DNA from: Picrophilus oshimae DSM 9789
GTDB lineage: Archaea > Thermoplasmatota > Thermoplasmata > Thermoplasmatales > Thermoplasmataceae
Direction of reading: 5' to 3'
NCBI RefSeq assembly: GCF_900176435.1
Contig: NZ_FWYE01000001.1
Span: forward strand, 372,001-436,000
Length of the DNA: 64,000 nt
The translations under genes were made by a program, and so were the position numbers. Below are positions 17,766-26,665 of this stretch, piece by piece. The notes under the pieces were generated by a model, which was given only the letters and a program-made list of their open reading frames with translations, made no database searches and was not told where the DNA came from. The first letter of the stretch is position 1; every line of letters starts with the position of its first letter.

Positions 17766-19522
17766 TAGTATTCACCCTTTTCCTTCTGCTCCCTGTCCAG
17801 TGCACTGTCCGTTTTGTTTATTCTTGGCCTCTTGGTTATCTCGTCCCTTCTAAATGTAACGCCTATGTCCTTTAAAAATAAATTCATGCCGGATCTCATG
17901 TCCATCGGGCCAAATGACTCGCCGCTCCTTCCAGGGGAGCCCTTAAAAACGATCAGTGCGTCTGATATGAGATCGATTAGATATATATCATGATCGACAA
18001 CTATTGCACTTTTTTTGCTGTTTTCTATTGCACGCCTTATAATCTTTGCAACGTTGATTCTATAAGATGCATCAAGATGCGCGGAGGGCTCGTCTATTAG
18101 ATAAAGATCGGCGTCCAGTGATAGCGTTAACGCTATGGAAAGCCTTTGCAGCTCGCCGCCTGAAAGATCGCTGACGTTCTTCTCGTGAAGCTCCTCTATG
18201 TTTAACGGAAACATGATCTCGTTTATTATAAATGGATCCGAAAGCCTCTCCTTTAATGTGTTTGAAAGCATCTCGTAAACTGTGCCATCGTAATCAGATG
18301 ATATGTACTGTGGTTTGTATGCAACTTTTACCTGTTTATTCACAGATCCATTATCAGGGGTTACAACACCTGCAAGCATCTTAACAAACGTGGTCTTTCC
18401 AAGTGCGTTTTCACCAAGAATGCCTATAATTTCCTCACGGTTAATGAATCCTGGGTTTATTCTTAGCTCAAAGGTCTTGTATCTTTTATAAAGCGATTCC
18501 CATGATGATGCCTGAACTGAGACATTTGTCCTCTTGCTTGATTTTACCGAGAACTCTATACTGTAAGGCCTTATTCTTACATTTTCTTCCTTTAAATAGC
18601 CCTCCAAAAATGAGTTTATCGCCTTTGATGGCGATTTCTGCTGCGTTATTACACCGTAGGCACCTGGCTCACCATAGACAAGGTGTATTTCATCTGCTAT
18701 CTTATCAAGTATTGCAAGATCGTGCTCAACAATCATTACAATCTTGCTTTCTGATAGCCTTTTTACTATGTTTGAAACCCTGAGCCTCTCACCTATGTCA
18801 AGATATGACGTCATCTCATCAAAGAGATATATATCGCCGTCCTTCATTAATGACCTTGCTATTGCCAGCTTTTGCAGCTCACCGCCTGAAAGATCCCTAA
18901 CATCATGGTCAAGATAGTTCTCCATTGCCAGCTCTGAAACGATTTCGTCCATGTTTCCATGGTTTGTTTCATTGAGTATGTCACGAACAGTGCCGGATAC
19001 AACCCTTGGTATCATATCAACATACTGGCTTTTCAAGACAGCCTTTTTATTGCCATTATAAAGATCCTTAAAGTACTGGCCCATAACACTTTTTGAAAAG
19101 TATTCTATAACACCGTCCTTATCAGGCTTTTTATTGTAATTCCCAAAATTTGGTATTATTATTCCAGATAGTATATTTAATGTTGTTGTTTTCCCCAGGG
19201 CGTTCTGTCCAAGTATCGCCGATACCTTACCTTTTGAAAGCATCGGTATTGAGTAAAGCCGGAATGTATCAAGGCCGTATTGATGAAGTATCTTTTTATT
19301 TAATTCATCAGGTATTGTAACAATCTTTATCGCATTGAATGGGCATCGCCTGACACAGATGCCACAGCCTATGCACAGGTTTTCTGTTATAACAGGCTGT
19401 GCATCCACGTCTGGAAATTCTATTGTCTTTGATCCGCTCCTCACCGGCGGGCAGTAGTAACGACACTCATGATTGCATTTTTTAGGATGACACCTGTCAC
19501 GGTCAAGAATGGCTATATGCAT
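17756..19522 (-). CDS. ABCE1/Rli1 ribosome recycling ATPase
   Basis: Splits post-termination ribosomes into subunits together with aRF1/aPelota. 588 residues in the standard layout. An N-terminal iron-sulfur domain has CHPKKCNHECRYYCP (residues 11-25) and CIGCGICVRRCP (residues 50-61). The first ABC ATPase has LGQNALGKTTTLNIL and LSGGELQKLAIAR with FDEMTSYLD; the second has LGENALGKTTFVKML, LSGGELQRLSIAL and IDEPSAHLD. All Walker A, signature and Walker B elements are intact. It is a single gene on the minus strand, with the small Thermoplasmata protein gene 26 bases upstream. Confidence 0.97.
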   Translation of the reverse strand: MHIAILDRDRCHPKKCNHECRYYCPPVRSGSKTIEFPDVDAQPVITENLCIGCGICVRRCPFNAIKIVTIPDELNKKILHQYGLDTFRLYSIPMLSKGKVSAILGQNALGKTTTLNILSGIIIPNFGNYNKKPDKDGVIEYFSKSVMGQYFKDLYNGNKKAVLKSQYVDMIPRVVSGTVRDILNETNHGNMDEIVSELAMENYLDHDVRDLSGGELQKLAIARSLMKDGDIYLFDEMTSYLDIGERLRVSNIVKRLSESKIVMIVEHDLAILDKIADEIHLVYGEPGAYGVITQQKSPSKAINSFLEGYLKEENVRIRPYSIEFSVKSSKRTNVSVQASSWESLYKRYKTFELRINPGFINREEIIGILGENALGKTTFVKMLAGVVTPDNGSVNKQVKVAYKPQYISSDYDGTVYEMLSNTLKERLSDPFIINEIMFPLNIEELHEKNVSDLSGGELQRLSIALTLSLDADLYLIDEPSAHLDASYRINVAKIIRRAIENSKKSAIVVDHDIYLIDLISDALIVFKGSPGRSGESFGPMDMRSGMNLFLKDIGVTFRRDEITKRPRINKTDSALDREQKEKGEYYYI

Positions 19523-19548
19523 AATCTCTCCATTAAATGATCTTTAAT

Positions 19549-19980
19549 TTAGTTTTCCAGTTTCCAGTATTCCTCCGGGATATCATTGTAAATATCATAC
19601 TTTGATGAATCGTCATCTATTGTTTCACTAATGTCCATGTTTGCAAGCTCAATAACACGGTTTACATTAAGTATCCAGTAATGAATGCGCCATTCACGGC
19701 CATCAAAAAGTGTTGTTTCCTCGCGCTCTGTTTCAAGAATGCCAATATCCTCCATTGTATAAAATGCATCACGATCCTCGGGCTCAAGCATGTTGTCAAT
19801 AACACGGGTTCCATAACCAAAAAAATTAATAATATGCTCTGCAGATGACTCCGCCTCCTCCTTGCTCATCTTCCGCTGCTGAAGGCTCAAACCCTTGCTT
19901 ATTGCGGCTGATAGCTCGTCCATCCTAACATAATTCCTCTGGTTTTTCATATTACCATTGACCTGAAATACATTTTCCAT
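19549..19980 (-). CDS. Small Thermoplasmata protein (possibly DUF6015)
   Basis: About 143 acidic residues, no membrane segment. The core MSKEEAESSAEHIINFFGYG, then DNMLEPEDRDAFYTMEDIGI and EREETTLFDGREWRIHYWIL, looks like a wTH-type or helical bundle with a beta hairpin. I believe it matches the Thermoplasmatales-restricted DUF6015 family, but this is from memory. The start is taken at ATG 19980 because GGTGAT at 19985-19990 precedes it by 4 bases; GTG 19989 and ATG 19986 are upstream alternatives inside that ribosome-binding site. It is followed by ABCE1 on the same strand, so a translation-linked role is possible. Function is unknown. Confidence 0.65.
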   Translation of the reverse strand: MENVFQVNGNMKNQRNYVRMDELSAAISKGLSLQQRKMSKEEAESSAEHIINFFGYGTRVIDNMLEPEDRDAFYTMEDIGILETEREETTLFDGREWRIHYWILNVNRVIELANMDISETIDDDSSKYDIYNDIPEEYWKLEN

Positions 19981-20155
19981 TAACATCACCTATGTTAAAC
20001 ATACCTTATTACATCTCGTTTTATAAGGTTATTTAATTTAGTATAATATATATATTTTATATTGTATAAAAACTTTTTCTTAATTATAAAAAATATATAT
20101 TATATATAGTATATATGGATAATATTTAAAATATTTATAAAGATGAACATTCATA

Positions 20156-21547
20156 ATGAATAGTATTGATTCAGCTCTTGAAAATGCCGGGAATTCAAAG
20201 TTCCATTACAGGGTTGTTTTCATATCAGGTCTCGGTTTCTTTACGGATGCCTATGACCTTTTCATCATTGGTGTTGTTATAAATTTGCTGCCGCTGTCTG
20301 GATGGCATTTAAGCATACAGGAAAGGGCAATACTGGACTCAACGTCCCTGCTTGCAGCTGTTTTTGGTGCCCTGCTTTACGGCAGGCTCCTTGATTTTCT
20401 TGGAAGGAAGGCTGTTTACGGCAGCGAGATTATAATTCTTGTCATAGGAGCCATTGGTAGCGCCGTTGCAACGCCATATAATAATGTAATTGCACTGATA
20501 ATATGGAGATTCCTACTTGGCTTTGGCATAGGCGGCGACTATTCGACAAGCTCGACAATAATGACGGAGTACTCAAACAGAAAATCCAGGGGAAGATTCA
20601 TAGGCATGGTTTTTTCAATGCAGAGTATAGGTCTTGTTGCGGGCCCATTGATAACGATATTATTTTTAACATCAAGCATACCTGTTTATATTACATGGAG
20701 GGCACTGCTTTTCATAGGTGCAATACCGGCAATGCTTGTTATATACTTTAGAAGGACAATGCCTGAGCCACCAAGGTACACCGCAAGCGTCCGTGGTGAT
20801 TTTAAAAGGGCATCTGAAAATCTTAAAAAGTTCGCCGGCATAGATTCAGAGGCAACAGGCAGAATTGTATCAATAAGATGGACACGGCTTTTCATGGATA
20901 AAAGGTTTTTTATAACGTTGATTGGAACCAGTGTTACATGGTTCCTTATGGACTGGGCCTTGTATGGAAATTCAATAATGTCAAATGAAATATTATCATA
21001 TATTGTTCCTTCGTATATCACAGGTATACAAAGCATAATAAGAACTTCAGAGTACTCAGCAATGATCTTCGGTATTGCTGCCTTTCCCGGATACTGGGCT
21101 GCTGCATTTTTAATAGATAAAATTGGCAGAAGGTTAATACAGATACTTGGGTTTTCCATTATGGGGCTGTCATATATATTAATAGCGCTAACAGGCATAG
21201 CCTCTGCATCTTACATATCATATTTTCTTCTGGTCTATGGATTAAGCTACTTCTTCATAGAGTTTGGGCCGAACATGACAACCTTTGTTTATCCACCGGA
21301 GCTGTTTCCAATAACAACAAGGGGTCTTGGAACGGGAATATCAGCTGCAGGCGGTAAGATAGGGGCCTTTGCTGGAACATTAACCGATACCATAATACTG
21401 GCATTTTACAATGTAAATTATTTAATGATTATACTTGCATTCCTTTCATTTGCGGGTGCTGTAATAACCTTTGCACTGCTTCCTGAAACAAAGAGAAAAC
21501 CGCTTAGCGAGACCTCTGGTGAGAGAAGATATTCAATTGCAAAATAG
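20156..21547 (+). CDS. MFS transporter, phosphate:H+ symporter type
   Basis: 463 residues with 12 predicted membrane helices. The N-terminal GLGFFTDAYDLFIIGVVINL and the loop 2-3 motif GRLLDFLGRKAVYG are characteristic of the PHS (phosphate:H+ symporter) branch, as is FLLGFGIGGDYSTSSTIMTE in helix 4. The second half repeats the motif as LIDKIGRRLIQILG and ends with FPITTRGLGTGISAAGGKIG. Other substrates of this branch, such as organic acids or other anions, cannot be excluded. The gene has a long AT-rich upstream region and converges with another MFS gene 2 bases away. An external pH near 0-2 would make proton symport strongly favourable. Confidence 0.85.
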   Translation: MNSIDSALENAGNSKFHYRVVFISGLGFFTDAYDLFIIGVVINLLPLSGWHLSIQERAILDSTSLLAAVFGALLYGRLLDFLGRKAVYGSEIIILVIGAIGSAVATPYNNVIALIIWRFLLGFGIGGDYSTSSTIMTEYSNRKSRGRFIGMVFSMQSIGLVAGPLITILFLTSSIPVYITWRALLFIGAIPAMLVIYFRRTMPEPPRYTASVRGDFKRASENLKKFAGIDSEATGRIVSIRWTRLFMDKRFFITLIGTSVTWFLMDWALYGNSIMSNEILSYIVPSYITGIQSIIRTSEYSAMIFGIAAFPGYWAAAFLIDKIGRRLIQILGFSIMGLSYILIALTGIASASYISYFLLVYGLSYFFIEFGPNMTTFVYPPELFPITTRGLGTGISAAGGKIGAFAGTLTDTIILAFYNVNYLMIILAFLSFAGAVITFALLPETKRKPLSETSGERRYSIAK

Positions 21548-21549
21548 AA

Positions 21550-22728
21550 TTAATTTGATGTTGCACTTATATTTGGTATTCTTTTAAATGTTATAAAGGT
21601 CAATGCCATCAGGATTATTATCAATGGTGCTATGTAAATAAACAATGTTCTAAAGCCAATGTACTTTATTATAAATCCACCAAGCACAGGCATTACTATT
21701 CCTATCGACATCATAACGGAGAAAAAATAGCTGTTTGCAAGATTTCTTGATGATTCATCGAATGACCTGCTTATCGATATTATTGATGTAGGATATGTAA
21801 CACCGTGCGGAATTCCAAGTATAATATATGCAATTAAATAAATAATGAGATCACTGCTTAAGAATATTAGAATTGATCCCATGAAGGTTATCATCATGGC
21901 TGTTCCAAGATAGTGCCATAGATTGCTTGGTGGCCTAAATGACATGTACAGCCTTGATGCAAAGGAAAATAAAAAGAATAATGCGAAGATTGCGTTTGCA
22001 ACTGAAAGCGAAACGTGAAGATCTGACCTTGCAAAGATACCGCCAAAAGCAGTAAGCAGTGCAAATATTATATTATATGATAGTATTCCAAAGACAGCTG
22101 CCATGAATCCCGGATTTGAAAAGACCCTTGTGCTAACATTTGATCTTTTCTCATCGGGGAACTTTAAAAATGGTGATAAAACCGTTGATGCAATGCCAAA
22201 CGGTATAAAAAAGAAGAATGCATCGCCTATTGGAAAGTATTTTAATATATATGATGCTATTGACGGCCCGAGTATTAAACTAATGCTTAATGATATTGTG
22301 TAAATACCAAGAACCCTTTCACGTGTTCTCCTGTCAGGAAACAGGCTTGCTGCAGTTATTATGTTTGGCATTATCAGCCCGAATGAAAAGCCAGAGATTA
22401 ATATAACAGGCCATATCGTTAAATAGCTTGAAAAATGTATCAGGGCAAGCATTATTGTGTAACCTATGTTTGCTGATATAAATAGATACCTCCTTGTATG
22501 CGTGCCTGCCCTTGAATTTATAAATGCTGTTGTGAAAAACGTTCCAAAGGCAAGAACGGATTCCAGAAGTCCAACCTGAAACTGGCTGAAATTTAATACG
22601 TATCTTCCAAACAGGGATATATCCGTCATTATCATATTGTTTGATGACCTTACAGAAATGGTTATAACAAGTATTATCGAGATTGCATAAACAAAGCTGC
22701 TGTAAATAGATAACCTTGATCTATCCAT
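21550..22728 (-). CDS. MFS transporter, substrate unknown
   Basis: 392 residues with about 12 hydrophobic helices and a short N-terminus (MDRSRLSIYSS). The fold and features such as ISGFSFGLIMPNIITAASLF (helix 4-5 region) and the loop PDRRTRERVLGIYTISLSI support a major facilitator protein. No substrate signature is recognisable; it differs from the neighbouring phosphate-type carrier and resembles another MFS gene at 49509-50582 in style. It converges with the phosphate-type gene and diverges from the dihydropteroate synthase gene across 78 bases. Export of a drug or metabolite is as likely as uptake. Confidence 0.75.
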   Translation of the reverse strand: MDRSRLSIYSSFVYAISIILVITISVRSSNNMIMTDISLFGRYVLNFSQFQVGLLESVLAFGTFFTTAFINSRAGTHTRRYLFISANIGYTIMLALIHFSSYLTIWPVILISGFSFGLIMPNIITAASLFPDRRTRERVLGIYTISLSISLILGPSIASYILKYFPIGDAFFFFIPFGIASTVLSPFLKFPDEKRSNVSTRVFSNPGFMAAVFGILSYNIIFALLTAFGGIFARSDLHVSLSVANAIFALFFLFSFASRLYMSFRPPSNLWHYLGTAMMITFMGSILIFLSSDLIIYLIAYIILGIPHGVTYPTSIISISRSFDESSRNLANSYFFSVMMSIGIVMPVLGGFIIKYIGFRTLFIYIAPLIIILMALTFITFKRIPNISATSN

Positions 22729-22806
22729 GTTAATAGATAAATTATTTATCTATAAATAGTTTCTTTAAAAGCGTTAAAATTAAAAACGTTAAAAAGCTTA
22801 TCTTTC

Positions 22807-23775
22807 ATGACGTTTTACACGGATCCGGACGATGATAGATATATACTTTTTTATCATATAAACGGCGAGCCATTAATAAGAAATAAAAAAATAGTTCCGG
22901 AGAGGCTGGAAAAAAACGTTGAAAATGTATCAATGATAATAGAAAATTACGATTTTCTATCGCCCTTTAAGGATATTATAATAAAAAACATTTTTGGTAA
23001 AAGGGAAACAAAGATCATGGGAATATTAAATGCAACACCGGACTCATTCTTCCCGGGATCAAGGGTAGGCAGTGATGATAAAATATATGAGATGCTTGAA
23101 GAAAAGCCGGATATTATAGATATAGGTGGTGAAAGCACCAGACCCGGCAGCTCAGAGGTTGACCCGGAAACAGAGATAAAAAGACTCGAAGGTGTTCTAA
23201 ACATATTGAAATCATATAATATAAAGATTTCTATAGATTCAAGGCATTACAGGGTCATAGAAGCACTATTAAAAAGATATGACATAGATTACATAAACGA
23301 TATTTCCGGCTTTATCGATAAAAGAATGATAAAGATAGCCTCTGAGTATAAAAAAAAGTGCATAGTTATGCACATGCGTGGTGAGCCACAGAACATGAAC
23401 AAATTCACAGATTATGATGATATATTCTTTGAGATAAATGCCTTTTTCTTTGATAGAATAAAAAACATGATAAATTCTGGAATAGAGCCTGAAAATATAA
23501 TAATTGACCCCGGAATTGGCTTTTCAAAGAATTATGAGCAAAATATAAAACTGATTAAAAGCCCGTGGTCATTTGCCTTTGGCTTTAAAACCCTGTATGG
23601 TACATCTAGAAAGAGATTCATAGGTAAAATAACCGGAAACGACGTTAATAAAAGACTTGGCGGCACCATTGCAACATCAATATACCTTGCAATGAACAAT
23701 GTGGACATATTAAGGGTTCATGATGTTTCAGAGAACAGGTCTGCAATAGAATTATATAAAATGCTTGTTACGTGA
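22807..23775 (+). CDS. folP: Dihydropteroate synthase
   Basis: Condenses p-aminobenzoate with a pterin pyrophosphate to make a folate-type precursor. 322 residues: an N-terminal extension of about 65 residues, then a complete TIM-barrel pterin-binding domain with IMGILNATPDSFFPGS (residues 76-91), DIGGESTRPGSSEV near residue 105, ISIDSRHY, INDISGFID, CIVMHMRGEP, IIDPGIGFSKNYEQN, LYGTSRKRFIG and RVHDVSENR at the end. All ligand-contact motifs are present. Archaea commonly build modified folates, so the true substrate could be a modified pterin. The extension is unassigned. The lipA gene starts about 65 bases downstream with its own promoter. Confidence 0.9.
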   Translation: MTFYTDPDDDRYILFYHINGEPLIRNKKIVPERLEKNVENVSMIIENYDFLSPFKDIIIKNIFGKRETKIMGILNATPDSFFPGSRVGSDDKIYEMLEEKPDIIDIGGESTRPGSSEVDPETEIKRLEGVLNILKSYNIKISIDSRHYRVIEALLKRYDIDYINDISGFIDKRMIKIASEYKKKCIVMHMRGEPQNMNKFTDYDDIFFEINAFFFDRIKNMINSGIEPENIIIDPGIGFSKNYEQNIKLIKSPWSFAFGFKTLYGTSRKRFIGKITGNDVNKRLGGTIATSIYLAMNNVDILRVHDVSENRSAIELYKMLVT

Positions 23776-23810
23776 AATGGCTAAATGGTATTTTTCTTTT
23801 TTACGCAAAT

Positions 23811-23818
23811 TTTTAATA
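23811..23818 (+). promoter_or_regulatory. TATA-like box for the lipA-2-oxoacid dehydrogenase operon
   Basis: TTTTAATA is centred about 25 bases before ATG 23840. It argues for a leaderless transcript and for ATG 23840, rather than the upstream in-frame codon at 23765, as the lipA start. It probably drives all six genes to 29736. Confidence 0.5.
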
Positions 23819-23839
23819 ATCACAGAAAATATAGAAATA

Positions 23840-24700
23840 ATGAATGCAGGTCCAATAAACTACAAGGTTAAACTGCCCTCCGGGGAAAGGTATACTTTTA
23901 TCAAGAGTACATTATCGGCAAGAAACCTTTACACTGTCTGCGAGGAGGCGCACTGCCCAAACATAGCCGAATGCTGGGAAAGCGGTACTGCAACCTTTAT
24001 GATAATGGGTTCAAACTGCTCCAGGGGATGCAGGTTCTGTGCCGTCACCCATGGAAGGATGCTGCCCCTGGATCCAATGGAGCCTGAGAAGGTTTACGAG
24101 TCAGTAAAAATGATGAATCTTGATTATGTTGTTATTACATCGGTAGATCGTGATGATCTTCCGGATAAGGGTTCATCACACTTCGCAGCGGTAATAAGAA
24201 GGTTAAAAGACCTTAAAATAAAAATAGAGGTTTTGATCCCGGACTTCAGCGGCGTTCATAAATTTATTGACAAAATTATAGATGAAAGACCTGATGTGAT
24301 AGCACATAACATTGAAACGGTTCGCAGGCTTACAAAAACTGTCAGGGATCCAAGGGCCGGATATGATCAGAGTCTTAACGTTCTAAGGTATGTGAAGTCC
24401 AGGTCAAACATCATAACAAAATCGTCTATAATGCTTGGCCTTGGAGAGACCGATGATGAGGTTATCGAAACACTGCACGACCTGCATGATGCTGGTGTTG
24501 ACATTGTAACGATTGGACAATACCTCAGACCAACAAAGAAGCAGCTTGAGGTTAAGGAGTATTCCCCAATGGAAAGATTTAAAAATCTTGAGGAGTCCGC
24601 CTATAGCATAGGTTTTTCCTTTGTGGCCTCGGGTCCGCTTGTAAGGACATCTTACAGGGCGGCTGAGGCTTTTGTCAAGGGGGGTTTTAAAAATGATTGA
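23840..24700 (+). CDS. lipA: Lipoyl synthase
   Basis: Radical SAM enzyme that inserts two sulfurs into protein-bound octanoyl groups to form lipoate. From ATG 23840 it is 286 residues. The auxiliary cluster motif CEEAHCPNIAEC (about residues 34-45) and the radical SAM motif CSRGCRFC (about residues 61-68) are intact, as are VVITSVDRDDLPDKGSSHFA and the C-terminal GPLVRTSYRA with the R-S-S-Y-type serine ligand region. The upstream in-frame start at 23765 would add 25 unconserved residues and overlap folP; the TATA-like box supports 23840. Its end overlaps the E1 alpha start by 8 bases. It is the first gene of a complex-plus-cofactor operon. Confidence 0.95.
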   Translation: MNAGPINYKVKLPSGERYTFIKSTLSARNLYTVCEEAHCPNIAECWESGTATFMIMGSNCSRGCRFCAVTHGRMLPLDPMEPEKVYESVKMMNLDYVVITSVDRDDLPDKGSSHFAAVIRRLKDLKIKIEVLIPDFSGVHKFIDKIIDERPDVIAHNIETVRRLTKTVRDPRAGYDQSLNVLRYVKSRSNIITKSSIMLGLGETDDEVIETLHDLHDAGVDIVTIGQYLRPTKKQLEVKEYSPMERFKNLEESAYSIGFSFVASGPLVRTSYRAAEAFVKGGFKND

Positions 24701-25694
24701 AGAAGATATTAGTAAAGAGGATATTATTAGTGCATACAGAAACATGGTTTTGGAAAGGTTTCTTGATAAAAAACTGCTTGGAATAAACAGACAGGGATTT
24801 TTGCCATTTTATATACCAAACATTGGACATGAGGCTTTGCATGCCGCGATAGGCATGGCCATAAGGGATGATGATTTCTTCTATCCATATTACAGGGACC
24901 TTGGATCGGACATAGCCAGGGTTGGACTTGATTTTGTGCTTGCCCAGATGTTCTCAACTGAAATGGACAACGAGCTTGGGCGTGATATGCCGTTGCATAT
25001 ATCAAATAAGGCCAAAAAGGTTGGCCCGGTTATAACCACCGTCGGCGGGCATCTTATGGCTGCAACCGGTGTTGCATACTCATACAAATATCAGAAAAAG
25101 CCGGGCATAGTTATTACAACGTTTGGTGATGGTGCAACATCAACGCCGGATTTCCATGTTTCAATGAATTTCGCAGCGGTTTATTCGCTTCCGGTACTTT
25201 TTATATGTGAGAACAACCAGTGGGCGATATCATATCCTGTTGAGGAGCAAACAAAGGTTGAGATATCAAAAAAGGCAGAGGCCTATGGTTTTACAGGCAT
25301 AAAGATCGATGGCAATAACTTCATAGAGGCATATCACGCAATAAGAAATGCCATTAAAGATGTTGAAAAAAATAAAATGCCATTGTTAATAGATGCTGTA
25401 ACATACAGAATGGGGCCGCATACAACGGCGGATGATCCAAATAAATACAGAAAAACCATAATAAATGAGGGTGATCCCCTTGATCCGCTGTCCATCATTG
25501 AGGATGATATAAAAAAGATGAAGATACTCAACGATGAGGAGATATCAAATATAAAAAACGAGATAAATAACATGGTATCAAAGGAGGTTGAAAGATACGA
25601 GAAGATGAACAAGCCTGGAAAGGAAACGCTGTTTAAAAACATCTATGAAAACGAGCCATGGTATATAACAGAGGAAAGGGGTGAGATAGAATGA
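24693..25694 (+). CDS. 2-oxoacid dehydrogenase E1 component, alpha subunit
   Basis: Thiamine diphosphate-binding half of the E1 heterotetramer that decarboxylates a 2-oxoacid. About 333 residues. The ThDP/Mg motif begins at FGDGATSTPDFHVSMNFAAV and ends with ICENNQWAIS (GDG...NN spacing is normal). Also present are GQ/FLPFYIPNIGHEALHAA-like N-terminal substrate segment and the phosphorylation-loop region YRMGPHTTADDPNKYR. ATG 24693 is chosen because a GGGG-rich ribosome-binding site precedes it and it overlaps the lipA stop (ATGATTGA). In the related Thermoplasma acidophilum complex branched-chain 2-oxoacids and pyruvate have been reported as substrates, so specificity here is open. Confidence 0.93.
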   Translation: MIEEDISKEDIISAYRNMVLERFLDKKLLGINRQGFLPFYIPNIGHEALHAAIGMAIRDDDFFYPYYRDLGSDIARVGLDFVLAQMFSTEMDNELGRDMPLHISNKAKKVGPVITTVGGHLMAATGVAYSYKYQKKPGIVITTFGDGATSTPDFHVSMNFAAVYSLPVLFICENNQWAISYPVEEQTKVEISKKAEAYGFTGIKIDGNNFIEAYHAIRNAIKDVEKNKMPLLIDAVTYRMGPHTTADDPNKYRKTIINEGDPLDPLSIIEDDIKKMKILNDEEISNIKNEINNMVSKEVERYEKMNKPGKETLFKNIYENEPWYITEERGEIE

Positions 25695-26656
25695 CCGAGA
25701 TGAATATGGTAAAGGCGCTTAACAGCGCACTTGATACAATGCTTGAAAGGGATAAAAACGTCATACTTCTTGGAGAGGATATAGCCAAGGACGGTGGTGT
25801 TTTCAGAGTTACAGACGGTCTTTATGCAAAGTACGGTGGGGAGCGTGTTATAAGCACACCACTCTCAGAACTTGGCATAGTTGGCATGGGCATCGGCATG
25901 GCAATGGATGGCCTGAGGCCCGTGCCTGAGATCCAGTTTCTGGATTTTATATACACTGCAATGGATCAAATAGTGAGCCAGATGGCAAAGATAAGGTACA
26001 GAACAAATGGCGATTACACCCTGCCAATGGTTCTTAGAACACCATATGGCGGTGGCGTTTCAGGCGGGCCTTATCATTCACAGAGCAGCGAGGCATACTT
26101 TGCACATACTGCAGGTCTTGTTGTTGTCACGCCATCAAATCCATACGATGCAAAGGGCCTTTTAATATCTGCAATAGAAAGCAATGATCCTGTTATGTTT
26201 TTGGAGCCCAAGAGGATTTACTATTCAATAAAGAACGATGTGCCTGACAATTATTATAAGGTTGATATAGGAAGGGCCAAAAGGATCCTTGAGGGTGATG
26301 ATGTTACCTTAATAACATATGGCCCGATGGTTCCACTGGTAAAATCTGTTGTTCAGAAAAACAATGTAAATGCCGATGTCATAGATCTAATAACATTAAA
26401 TCCATTTGATGTGAATTCTATAATAAACTCTGTTAAGAGAACGGGCCGCGCGGTAATTGTCCATGAGGCGCCAAAGATGTTTGGTGCCGGTGCTGAAATA
26501 GCAGCAACAATAGCTGAAAAGGCCATAGATTACCTTCAGGCACCTATTTTAAGGGTTACAGGCATGGACATACCTGTTCCTTTTATACTTGAGGATTACT
26601 ATGTTCCAAATGAGAAGAGAATTATGAATGCTATAAATAAGGTTATAAATTATTAG
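25691..26656 (+). CDS. 2-oxoacid dehydrogenase E1 component, beta subunit
   Basis: Second E1 subunit, 321 residues, full length. It opens with MVKALNSALDTMLERDKNVI and GEDIAKDGGVFRVTDGL; the cofactor-contact blocks STPLSELGIVGMGIGMAMDG and RTPYGGGVSGGPYHSQSSEA (with the conserved histidine near residue 130) are intact, and the C-terminal transketolase domain has VIVHEAPKMFGAGAEIAATI and RVTGMDIPVPF. Its ATG overlaps the E1 alpha stop by 4 bases (ATGA), so translation is coupled. It pairs with the upstream alpha subunit to make the active sites. Confidence 0.94.
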   Translation: MTEMNMVKALNSALDTMLERDKNVILLGEDIAKDGGVFRVTDGLYAKYGGERVISTPLSELGIVGMGIGMAMDGLRPVPEIQFLDFIYTAMDQIVSQMAKIRYRTNGDYTLPMVLRTPYGGGVSGGPYHSQSSEAYFAHTAGLVVVTPSNPYDAKGLLISAIESNDPVMFLEPKRIYYSIKNDVPDNYYKVDIGRAKRILEGDDVTLITYGPMVPLVKSVVQKNNVNADVIDLITLNPFDVNSIINSVKRTGRAVIVHEAPKMFGAGAEIAATIAEKAIDYLQAPILRVTGMDIPVPFILEDYYVPNEKRIMNAINKVINY

Positions 26657-26665
26657 GTGAGATTG

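Noticed and set aside
20686-21198. A 170-codon minus-strand frame inside the phosphate-type MFS gene
   Set aside because: Antisense to well-conserved membrane helices, with no ribosome-binding site, promoter or family motif.
23765-23839. Upstream start for lipA adding 25 residues
   Set aside because: It overlaps folP, has no homologous residues, and a TATA-like box sits exactly 25 bases before ATG 23840.
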